Shown here in pieces: positions 30,434 through 36,802 of a DNA stretch of 36,802 nucleotides (positions within the stretch are counted from its first letter, which is position 1; the number at the start of each line of letters is the position of its first letter). Made by a program: the position numbers and the translations under genes. This stretch comes from an uncultured Selenomonadaceae bacterium (GTDB lineage Bacteria > Bacillota > Negativicutes > Selenomonadales > Selenomonadaceae). The notes under the pieces are model-generated. The model searched no databases. It worked only from the letters and a program-made list of their open reading frames with translations, and had not been told where the DNA came from. The stretch is taken from assembly GCA_905233135.1 (NCBI GenBank), contig CAJOCQ010000021.1, forward strand, positions 1-36,802, read 5' to 3'.

Positions 30434-31975
30434 TTATAAATAATCTGCCAAAGATTGCGGCAAAACTCTGCCGCCCAATGACAAGGCAAGATTATAAACC
30501 GTTGTCAATTCCATTAATTTTGTAGCGAGATCTGCAACGTCTGTGCTGTCAAGTTCCGAAATATCGCCCGTGACAATTACGCTTTGATTGTCGAGCATAT
30601 CAGAAACATTGTTGTAAAGTTGCAACCTTGCGCCTAAAGTTGTCTGCGCAATATTTATGGTTGAATGTCCAACATCAGCTAAAGTTATGCCGTCGGAGCT
30701 TAACCAGTGCGCGTCGCAAGCGTCGGTTTTTTGGTAAACAGTCAGCATATTGTTAAGCATTGCGGTACCTGATTTTTCATTCCCCGAAGAATCATCGTCA
30801 AAAATATCGCAACCGAATAAATCTTGCCCCGTAACGTTTACAATATCGCTGCGGGTATCGGTTGCGCCGTTGAGTTTGACCATAGAAATATAATTATCGT
30901 CGCCGCTGTAGGTAACGACTCTTTGCTGAATCGTAGTAAAATTCAATTTTACCGTTTCGCCGTTTAACGTAACTTCAATACCTTCAGTGCCTGCGTCTTT
31001 GATAACGCCTCGATTGTCGAAATAATCACTTACCATAACGGAGGCGAAATCTGCGCATTTTGCAACGGCAGATTTAATATCGTCTTCGCTAGCGTCAAGC
31101 GCGGTTGCAATTTCTGAAATGTAAGTGTCAGAGTCTTCAGCTTCGCCAATTCTTTTTAAGGCACGTTTTAAATCGTTGTCAGTGCTTTTGCCGTCGATAA
31201 CTTCGGCTATTGCGTCAGAGTCGGCGGATTCAACGGTATTAACTGCGGTTTCTTCGCTCATACGAACGTCGCCTGCCGCGTATTCGGCGGCGTCAACATC
31301 AGTAATGTAATTATTTCCTTCCGCGATTAAATCTTTGTAGCCTTCTTTAACAAAAGTTTCGGAATAGATATAGCCGCTTTTATTGTCGAGGTAATACTCA
31401 TTGCCTTCGGTATCGTGAAGAGTAAGCATTTGATAAAGTTCAGTGTTGACATTGCCGCGCGTACCTTTGAAAAATTCGGCTTGTTTAGCGTCAAGAGTTT
31501 TTGCAAGCCCGCGCGTCAAACTGCCGCTTGAAATTGTAAAAGGCTGCGTGGTGTCTTTTTGCCCGGCGAAGAGAAAACGGTCGCCAAGTTGGTAATTGCA
31601 ATTTGACATAACCTCTTCAAGGGTGGCGTTCATTTCTTTAGCAATAGATTTTGAATCAGATTCAGAAAGATAAGTATTCGCCGCTTGGTTAGCCTTCGTT
31701 GAAAGAGTTGCAACGTTATCAGCCATATTTTGGAGGACGCTGTCAGAATTTTTCATCCAAGAAACGGCGGTGTTGACATTTTCTGTATATTGCGCGTTTT
31801 CGTTTTGAGTAAACTGATAGCGCATTAAATTTGAATAGGCAACGGGATTATCACTGCCGCGATGAATTTTGGAGCCGTCAGCTTGCTCAAAAAGCGTTTG
31901 TTGTTTTGTATAGGTTCGGTTTAAAGCATTTTTATAATTATATAAAAAATGTACGCTGCTCATACGAACGGCCAT
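30434..31975 (-). CDS. flgL: Flagellar hook-filament junction protein FlgL
   Basis: FlgL (HAP3) joins the hook-associated FlgK ring to the filament. The N-terminal helices resemble flagellin (MAVRMSSVHFLYNYKNALNRTYTKQQTLFEQADGS broken by the family motif HRGSDNPVAYSNLM). The C-terminal helix returns with TTLGARLQLYNNVSDMLDNQ. At 513 residues it exceeds the usual 300-400, with the extra length in an acidic central domain (about 200-400). The ATG at 31975 has AAAGGAG upstream. It follows flgK across a short 7-bp-period repeat. Confidence 0.93.
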   Translation of the reverse strand: MAVRMSSVHFLYNYKNALNRTYTKQQTLFEQADGSKIHRGSDNPVAYSNLMRYQFTQNENAQYTENVNTAVSWMKNSDSVLQNMADNVATLSTKANQAANTYLSESDSKSIAKEMNATLEEVMSNCNYQLGDRFLFAGQKDTTQPFTISSGSLTRGLAKTLDAKQAEFFKGTRGNVNTELYQMLTLHDTEGNEYYLDNKSGYIYSETFVKEGYKDLIAEGNNYITDVDAAEYAAGDVRMSEETAVNTVESADSDAIAEVIDGKSTDNDLKRALKRIGEAEDSDTYISEIATALDASEDDIKSAVAKCADFASVMVSDYFDNRGVIKDAGTEGIEVTLNGETVKLNFTTIQQRVVTYSGDDNYISMVKLNGATDTRSDIVNVTGQDLFGCDIFDDDSSGNEKSGTAMLNNMLTVYQKTDACDAHWLSSDGITLADVGHSTINIAQTTLGARLQLYNNVSDMLDNQSVIVTGDISELDSTDVADLATKLMELTTVYNLALSLGGRVLPQSLADYL

Positions 31976-31995
31976 TTTTAAAATCTCCTTTCTTT

Positions 31996-32026
31996 TTAGG
32001 TACTAGGGAAATTTCCTAAAACCTAA
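31996..32026. repeat. Degenerate 7-bp-period intergenic repeat, copy 4 (short)
   Basis: The plus strand reads TTAGGTACTAGGGAAATTTCCTAAAACCTAA in two facing arms, a compact hairpin form of the repeats at 15135, 20804 and 24760. It separates flgK from flgL within the flagellar operon. Confidence 0.55.
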
Positions 32027-33772
32027 TTACCTGCCGACAATTCCTGTATTATTAACGAGGCGGTCTAAGCAATCATCCATTGCACTAAGGCAACGGGAAC
32101 ACGCGCCGAAGCCTTTTTGGAATTTAATCATATCGGCAAGTTCTTCGTTCCAGTCAACACCGTTTGTAGCGTCGCGCCAATTTTGAATTTGGTCCATAAT
32201 CAAAGCTTGTTCTGAAACATTGGTATCCATAGCTTGCGCGGCAACGCTTAACTTTGTCATTTCGGATTTATAATAGGCGTTCAAGCCAAGCCCGCCGATA
32301 GCGTTTACAGTGTTTTGAGTTGTAGAATATTTTGAAATGACATTGACATTTGCTCTGCCTGCAGAAATAATATTATCGTAGGACATATTAAAAAGTTCGC
32401 TCATATAAACGGCGTTTGTACCGTCAGCAGTGCGCCCGCCCCAATCAATCAAATGTTCTTGCATTTCTTCATTTGACATATTGGCGGTATAAGTATCGTT
32501 GTTATCGTAAGCACTCGCCGCCGCAACGTATCTGTAGCCGCCGACTTCTTCAAAGTCCGCGTTGGTGTTCATGTAGCTTATAAGTTTTACGCCGGTTAAT
32601 TTGAGAATTTCGCCGCGCTCGTCTTTTCTGTAAATGCCGCTGGATTCTCTTATTGTAATATAGGTGTACTTGTTTAAATCGTCATAGTTGTAAATATATT
32701 CTTCGCCCGTTACGCCGAAAAAGTTTTTGGTATCGGGAACAGCAATAGCCTTGCCGTCGCTGCCGTAAATTGTATTTCCCAAATCGTCTGTAAGGGCTGT
32801 AGTGTTGCCTATTAAATCATAGCCTTGTTTATGTTGATCGTTAAAAGTAGTCATCATAAACGCGGACATATTCGCCAAGTCGTCGATATAATGTTTGCAT
32901 TCTGCAATAGCGTCAAATTCTGCGCGAAGAGAACCTGTTTCAGGCAAGAAATTAACTTGACTTTCTCTAATGCTAACGCTGTAATCAACAACGCCGTAAT
33001 CGACGCCGTAACGGGCACTGTTTACGCCCTTTGCAAAATCCAAGTGCAACCTGTCAACGCCCGAAATTAAAGTTATACCGCCGCAAGTAACTTGGTACGC
33101 GCCGAACTCGTTTTCATGCACGGCAACATTAATATATTTTGACAAATCGTCAACCAAAACGTCGCGCTGGTCGCGCAGGTCATTAGCGGTTGCGCCGTCA
33201 GCCTCTTTTGTAATAATAATTTTGTTAAGGTTTTTAATATCTTCCAAAAGTTGGTTAATATCGGTTACTTGAATTTCAATTTGGTCATAAACATCTTTAA
33301 TTTGATCGCGCAGTTGAGTACTTGCAGTTTCAATGGTATCTGCGAACGCCTTGCCTTTTTCAACAACTGCTGTACGGCTTGCAGAATCTGAAGCGTTTGT
33401 AGAAAGATTTTGCCACGCTTTATAAAATTCTTGCAAGGAATTTTCAATACCGCTTTGTTGAGTATCGTTAAAAATAGCCTCAACTTTATCGTAGTTTTTA
33501 GCCACCATATCATAATAGCCTTCTTTTGCGGTTTCACTGCGAAATTGAACGTCCGCGTAAATATCGCGGGCGCGGGTAATTGAAGTAGCGTCAACGCCCG
33601 TACCGACTGCAATACCTTCGCGGTATTCGGCGGCGGTTGCAGTCGGATTGACACTTTGGCGGGAATAGCCTTTGGTATCTGCGTTTGTTATGTTGTGTCC
33701 GACGGTGTTAAGTTGCAACTGATTGATATAAACGCCGCGCACCATTGTATTTAAGCCTGTAAAAGTTGACAT
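32027..33772 (-). CDS. flgK: Flagellar hook-associated protein FlgK
   Basis: FlgK (HAP1) is the first junction ring on the hook. The 581-residue product begins MSTFTGLNTMVRGVYINQ, then NTVGHNITNADTKGYSRQ, the rod-hook family signature. It ends in the matching C-terminal helix (LIMDQIQNWRDATNGVD to LADMIKFQKGFGACSRCLSAMDDCLDRL). Two cysteines near the end (ACSRCL) replace the more usual alanine/serine residues. The ATG at 33772 has AAAGGAG about 9 bases upstream. It lies downstream of the two FlgN-like chaperone genes. Confidence 0.95.
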   Translation of the reverse strand: MSTFTGLNTMVRGVYINQLQLNTVGHNITNADTKGYSRQSVNPTATAAEYREGIAVGTGVDATSITRARDIYADVQFRSETAKEGYYDMVAKNYDKVEAIFNDTQQSGIENSLQEFYKAWQNLSTNASDSASRTAVVEKGKAFADTIETASTQLRDQIKDVYDQIEIQVTDINQLLEDIKNLNKIIITKEADGATANDLRDQRDVLVDDLSKYINVAVHENEFGAYQVTCGGITLISGVDRLHLDFAKGVNSARYGVDYGVVDYSVSIRESQVNFLPETGSLRAEFDAIAECKHYIDDLANMSAFMMTTFNDQHKQGYDLIGNTTALTDDLGNTIYGSDGKAIAVPDTKNFFGVTGEEYIYNYDDLNKYTYITIRESSGIYRKDERGEILKLTGVKLISYMNTNADFEEVGGYRYVAAASAYDNNDTYTANMSNEEMQEHLIDWGGRTADGTNAVYMSELFNMSYDNIISAGRANVNVISKYSTTQNTVNAIGGLGLNAYYKSEMTKLSVAAQAMDTNVSEQALIMDQIQNWRDATNGVDWNEELADMIKFQKGFGACSRCLSAMDDCLDRLVNNTGIVGR

Positions 33773-33838
33773 AATAGCCGGCTCCTTTTCTGAAAAATCT
33801 TCCTTGAATAATAAAAAAATAAAATTGACGGTAGCTGC

Positions 33839-34297
33839 TTAAACATTTGCATCGAAGAGCCGCCGTCCGCTTTGAGTGCCGGTGTTTGCCGCTGCGCCGT
33901 AAGTGTTAGTTGTTGACGCTCTCGACATTATATTTAAACTAAAATTTACAAAATCTTTGCCTTTGTCCGTCATAGTTTTTAAAAGTTTAGTTTGTTTTTG
34001 AAGTTTAGATTGTAAATTGCTGTTATGTTGCAAGAGGCGTTTTGCCACGTCTTTTTTTACGCCGTCTTCCTGCGCGTCAATTAAATCGTAAAAATTTTTA
34101 AATTTCATTTTGCTAAGGAAAGTTTGCGCTTTACGGGAGCTTTTGGAAAGTTCCATAATGACGGGTTCAATTTGCCCTGCAATATTTGACATTTCAAGCG
34201 AATTATTTTTAATGGATTCGGTTAAATCGGCGAACAACTTCAACATCCGACTGCAAAAAACTGTTTGCTCTCTTAAAAGAATAATCGTCTCTTCCAT
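33839..34297 (-). CDS. Second FlgN-like helical protein
   Basis: The 152-residue, mostly helical protein is encoded between flgN and flgK. Its heptad-like pattern (EETIILLREQTVFCSRMLKL, then LLQHNSNLQSKLQKQTKLLK) resembles FlgN-type chaperones, and the tail SRASTTNTYGAAANTG is close in type to FlgN C-termini that bind the export gate. Sequence similarity to the preceding FlgN is low by eye. It may be a second chaperone dedicated to FlgK or FlgL, or an unnamed late flagellar protein. Confidence 0.55.
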   Translation of the reverse strand: MEETIILLREQTVFCSRMLKLFADLTESIKNNSLEMSNIAGQIEPVIMELSKSSRKAQTFLSKMKFKNFYDLIDAQEDGVKKDVAKRLLQHNSNLQSKLQKQTKLLKTMTDKGKDFVNFSLNIMSRASTTNTYGAAANTGTQSGRRLFDANV

Positions 34298-34329
34298 TAT
34301 CCACCTCGATTGTCAATCTGCCCAAAATT

Positions 34330-34812
34330 TCAAGCTTCATAGTCGAATTTTTTTTGATGAGTAACGACAGCACCTTTTGCGCCGTAAGTTGGTTCGACGA
34401 ACGCGCCGCTTAAGCGGTTGAGTTGAAATTTTACTGCGTCGAGTGCGTTTTGCGCCAAAATTTGATTGTTGTCACGAATTTTTAAAGTTTTTTCGACGTT
34501 TTCGGTTAACTGCTTATGGATAATCAAAAGTTGCTTTTTAAGAAAGGGCGTAGGAGCGGTTTTATAAAAATCCTCTGCCTTAGTTTTTGAGTTGATAGCG
34601 GGATTATTTTTTGAGAGTTCGAGAAGTATTGAGCCGCGTTTTTTTTCTAGGTTCTGAATTTTTGCGGCAATAAGTTGTTCTTGGTCGAGGATTTTAGAAA
34701 GAGCATCCATATCGACAGCAACCAGCGCATCACGTTTTTGTTCGCCGAGCTTGGCGAGTCCGTCATAAACCGCGCTGATTTTTTTCAGCACTTCAATTAA
34801 TTGTTGCCACAT
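34330..34812 (-). CDS. flgN: Flagellar export chaperone FlgN
   Basis: FlgN keeps FlgK and FlgL export-competent. The 160-residue helical protein starts MWQQLIEVLKKISAVYDGLAKLGEQKRDALV and has the long antiparallel helices of the FlgN family, with the usual DMDALSKILDQEQ region. It ends in a glycine/aromatic-rich tail (TYGAKGAVV). It lies 13 bases after flgM, the standard order flgM-flgN-flgK-flgL, and is probably co-transcribed with flgM. Confidence 0.82.
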   Translation of the reverse strand: MWQQLIEVLKKISAVYDGLAKLGEQKRDALVAVDMDALSKILDQEQLIAAKIQNLEKKRGSILLELSKNNPAINSKTKAEDFYKTAPTPFLKKQLLIIHKQLTENVEKTLKIRDNNQILAQNALDAVKFQLNRLSGAFVEPTYGAKGAVVTHQKKFDYEA

Positions 34813-34825
34813 AAATTACTGCGCC

Positions 34826-35110
34826 TCAAAAACGACTTAAAAGCAAGCTTGCAGCAATATTTTCTGACGCAACGTGATAAGTGCCGCTTTCAATTTTTTG
34901 TTGAAATTCTGCAACTTTATCTTGGCGCACTTCGGATTCATCTCGTAATTTTTGCAATATTTCGCTGAAACTTTGAGCTTCTTTCGATAACGAAATTTCA
35001 TCGCGTTTTTGGATATTGCGTGCGCCGACAGCTGCATTTGCGTAGCGCGTGGAAACTACCGCGTTTGAAGTGTAAATATTCGCCATCGAATTTAAATTGT
35101 TGACAATCAT
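34826..35110 (-). CDS. flgM: Anti-sigma-28 factor FlgM
   Basis: FlgM holds the flagellar sigma factor inactive until the hook is finished and it is exported. The 94-residue product has a loosely folded N-terminus with a short EISLSKEAQSFSEILQKL segment. The C-terminal sigma-binding part is VAEFQQKIESGTYHVASENIAASLL, whose motif SGTYHV is typical (given here as two parts of one helix region). The ATG at 35110 has GGTGG upstream. It is the first gene of the late flagellar unit. Confidence 0.9.
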   Translation of the reverse strand: MIVNNLNSMANIYTSNAVVSTRYANAAVGARNIQKRDEISLSKEAQSFSEILQKLRDESEVRQDKVAEFQQKIESGTYHVASENIAASLLLSRF

Positions 35111-35174
35111 TGACTTTCACCACCTGAATTTTTGCTGTTTAGTTTTGTTTGACGAAATTATTTCGTTTAAATAA

Positions 35175-35201
35175 ATATCGAAAAAAAAAGCAGGACACTT
35201 A
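35175..35201 (-). promoter_or_regulatory. Possible sigma-28 promoter before flgM
   Basis: The minus strand has TAAG (35198-35201), a 15-base spacer and TTCGATAT (35175-35182), against a consensus of TAAA, about 15 bases and GCCGATAT. It overlaps the terminator of the chemotaxis pair. Three mismatches make it tentative. Confidence 0.3.
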
Positions 35202-35212
35202 AGCCTGCTTTT
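35181..35212 (-). terminator. Terminator after the CheX-like gene
   Basis: The 9-bp stem AAAAGCAGG/CCTGCTTTT with a 9-base loop is followed by nine T residues on the minus strand. It separates the receiver-CheX unit from flgM. Confidence 0.85.
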
Positions 35213-35284
35213 AATGTGTTGTTCGGTAAAGTCTTTTTGAAAAAATTTTCAATTTACTTTTCCTTAATCTTTAGTTTCTAAAAT

Positions 35285-35797
35285 CTATTCAATGTCAAAA
35301 ATTTCTTCTCTGCCAATGTACAAATAAAAAGTTCCAACGTTGACGATAATTTTTATAACGCCGAAAAATTTTTTAGTTTGCCCGAAACGCGGCGGCTCCA
35401 ATTCTTCCTCAATTTCCAACGTTGACGCTATTTTAACTATGAAAAGTCCCGTAACAACGTTTAAAAGTTCTGAAACGGCGTCAAAATCTTCTTCCAGCGA
35501 ATCAATTTCAAAATGTTCGTAGCGTTCGGCAATTTTATGGAAGATTTTTTTTTCTGCCAAAAGTCCCGTAACAAAACTGACTGCGCCGTCAATTTTGACG
35601 CTTGCGCCGTAAGTTGCATTTTTGGGCAATTCAACTGCCGAATCAATGATTACTTCGGTTTCAAGATTTTCCGCCAAAAATTCGTAAAAGCATTTAAAAA
35701 TACTCAACGCCAAAGAATAATCCATTTTCATAACGTCAATTAAAAGGTCGTAGCATTCGGAAAATTTTTCTTCTTGGGCGAAAGTATTCGGCGTCAT
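35285..35797 (-). CDS. CheX/CheC-like phosphatase domain protein
   Basis: The 170-residue protein has the signature of the CheC/CheX/FliY phosphatases, with Glu110 and Asn113 in SELLNVVTGLF (the E-x-x-N pair that dephosphorylates CheY). Only one such motif is seen, as in CheX. A short beta-sheet C-terminus follows. Its ATG overlaps the stop codon of the upstream receiver gene by 4 bases (ATGA), so the two are translated together, and the receiver is the likely substrate. Confidence 0.78.
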   Translation of the reverse strand: MTPNTFAQEEKFSECYDLLIDVMKMDYSLALSIFKCFYEFLAENLETEVIIDSAVELPKNATYGASVKIDGAVSFVTGLLAEKKIFHKIAERYEHFEIDSLEEDFDAVSELLNVVTGLFIVKIASTLEIEEELEPPRFGQTKKFFGVIKIIVNVGTFYLYIGREEIFDIE

Positions 35798-36297
35798 TGA
35801 ACTTCGCCGCCTTCTTCAAATTCTTTTAATTTTTCAGCCTCTTCTTGTGCTTTTTTCAAATTTTTAATTCTTACTCTGCGAATAGTTTCGACTGCGCGAA
35901 CAATTTGCTCGTGCGTGTATGGTTTTTGGATAAAATCTATTGCGCCCATTTTGAGAGTCTGCATTAATTTTTGCGGAGTACCCGCCGAAGACAGCATAAC
36001 AACCGGGACGTCGGGGCTGACTTCACGAATTGTTTGCAATGCTTCAATTCCGCCGACTTCCGGCATTACAATATCTAAAATGATTCCGTCGGGTTCGTGT
36101 TCCAAATCAAAAGTAATAGCTTCTTTGCCGTTTACCGCTTCAAAAACTTCGCAGCCGAGTTTTTCAAGTTCATCGCGCAATTTTTTTCTCAATAATTTTG
36201 AATCGTCAGCAATAAGCAAGCGCATTTGTTTATCATTAATTAATTTTATTGGCGTTCCTGTCGAAATTTGTCCGTCATGAGCTTCAGTAGTATTCAT
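35794..36297 (-). CDS. CheY-like single-domain response regulator
   Basis: The 167-residue protein has a 24-residue N-terminal extension and then one receiver domain: MRLLIADDSKLLRKKL (Asp31/Asp32), phospho-Asp75 in GIILDIVMPEVGG, the Thr/Ser region MLSSAG, and Lys125 in FIQKPY. A charged helical tail follows (KKAQEEAEKLKEFEEGGEV). It has no output domain. The ATG at 36297 has GGAGGG 7 bases upstream; an upstream in-frame ATG at 36351 is not favoured. It is probably a chemotaxis signal carrier paired with the downstream CheX-like gene. Confidence 0.9.
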   Translation of the reverse strand: MNTTEAHDGQISTGTPIKLINDKQMRLLIADDSKLLRKKLRDELEKLGCEVFEAVNGKEAITFDLEHEPDGIILDIVMPEVGGIEALQTIREVSPDVPVVMLSSAGTPQKLMQTLKMGAIDFIQKPYTHEQIVRAVETIRRVRIKNLKKAQEEAEKLKEFEEGGEVQ

Positions 36298-36337
36298 TAG
36301 GCATCCCTCCTGTAAAATCAATGTCAACTTTACCGCA

Positions 36338-36366
36338 ATTCTAACATTCACTTAAAAAAAGTGCAA
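36338..36366 (-). promoter_or_regulatory. Sigma-A promoter of the receiver-CheX unit
   Basis: On the minus strand TTGCAC (36361-36366), a 17-base spacer and TAGAAT (36338-36343) lie about 40 bases upstream of the receiver gene start. This is a good match to the consensus. Confidence 0.75.
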
Positions 36367-36686
36367 GTTTTTTAGCGTATGTTTACCGATTATAAAACTT
36401 TTGCAAAATAAAAATATATGTTATTTAATGCAAGGCTTTTTACTATATCTGGTTTAGTTGCATTAAAAGAATAAATAAAAAACTATCAAATCTGTTGCAA
36501 CAATTAGCAATGCGCCGTTTATATTTTTAATGTTTTTTATTTTTGTCATTTTGTAAACATACTCTGGAAGTGATTATAGCGATTATTTATATTGGTCGAG
36601 CGTTGGCATTCAGTAATACAATCTGCCGCATTATAAAATTAATTTTTATGGCTATGAATTAGTATTTGGGAATATTTACCTGTAAA
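36367..36686. other. Gene-free spacer with inverted repeats
   Basis: I see no coding region here. It contains a 10-bp perfect inverted repeat TTTAATGCAA (36424-36433) and TTGCATTAAA (36458-36467), spaced by 24 bases, and a 10-bp palindrome TGTTGCAACA (36493-36502). They could be operator sites or decayed element ends. Nothing else stands out. Confidence 0.5.
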
Positions 36687-36716
36687 CTAAAAAAGCCGCG
36701 TCACACAGGACACGGC
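36687..36716 (-). terminator. Terminator of the tRNA-Trp transcript
   Basis: On the minus strand GCCGTGTC-CTGTGT-GACGCGGC forms an 8-bp stem with one mismatch, followed by TTTTTTAG. It begins about 17 bases after the tRNA 3' end. Confidence 0.8.
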
Positions 36717-36732
36717 AGAAAGTTCAAAAAAG

Positions 36733-36802
<70 letters not shown>

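Overview
The window looks like a chromosomal segment of a low-to-mid GC diderm Firmicute of the class Negativicutes, most likely Selenomonadales. This is inferred from two things: the late flagellar gene order is of Firmicute type (flgM, flgN, flgK, flgL, DUF6470, fliW, csrA, flaG, fliD, fliS), and two type V autotransporters with outer-membrane beta-barrels imply an outer membrane. Genes use strong GGAGG-type ribosome binding sites with many TTG and GTG starts.

Layout. 1-3196: the tip of an IS5-type element sits in the second target-recognition domain of a single-chain restriction-modification-specificity enzyme, which is also out of frame between its two recognition domains. 3205-6249: speD, tRNA-Ala(GGC), a GtrA-type membrane protein and an orphan type III-like adenine methyltransferase. 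6310-13604: two tandem autotransporters with metalloprotease-like N-termini and nearly identical barrels; the first is frameshifted. 13717-15978: hisH-hisA-hisF on the plus strand. 16232-19153: a very unusual single polypeptide joining an APC-type amino-acid transporter to a histidine kinase and a receiver domain. 19215-22188: a small terminated transcript, a palindromic GC-rich element, a double-DUF2292 gene, cysK and larC. 22264-24740: an Orn/Lys/Arg decarboxylase fused to a Nudix hydrolase, followed 2 bases later by a stand-alone SRA-like domain protein with nested internal duplications. 24957-36297: a minus-strand late flagellar and chemotaxis cluster, ending at a partial tRNA-Trp.

How the genes work together. 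The flagellar block encodes hook-filament junction proteins (FlgK, FlgL), the cap (FliD), chaperones (FlgN, FliS, a FliT-like protein), the anti-sigma factor FlgM and the FliW-CsrA post-transcriptional switch. Upstream of it lies a CheY-like receiver and CheX-like phosphatase pair with its own promoter. SpeD and the decarboxylase both belong to polyamine or basic amino-acid metabolism but are not adjacent. HisH, HisA and HisF carry out the middle steps of histidine synthesis.

The most unusual items are the transporter-kinase-receiver hybrid, the decarboxylase-Nudix fusion coupled to an SRA-like protein, the leishmanolysin-like autotransporter pair, a likely AUA-initiated DUF2292 gene, and a family of 7-bp-period degenerate intergenic repeats seen at four places. 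All calls are by eye from the sequence; no database search was run.
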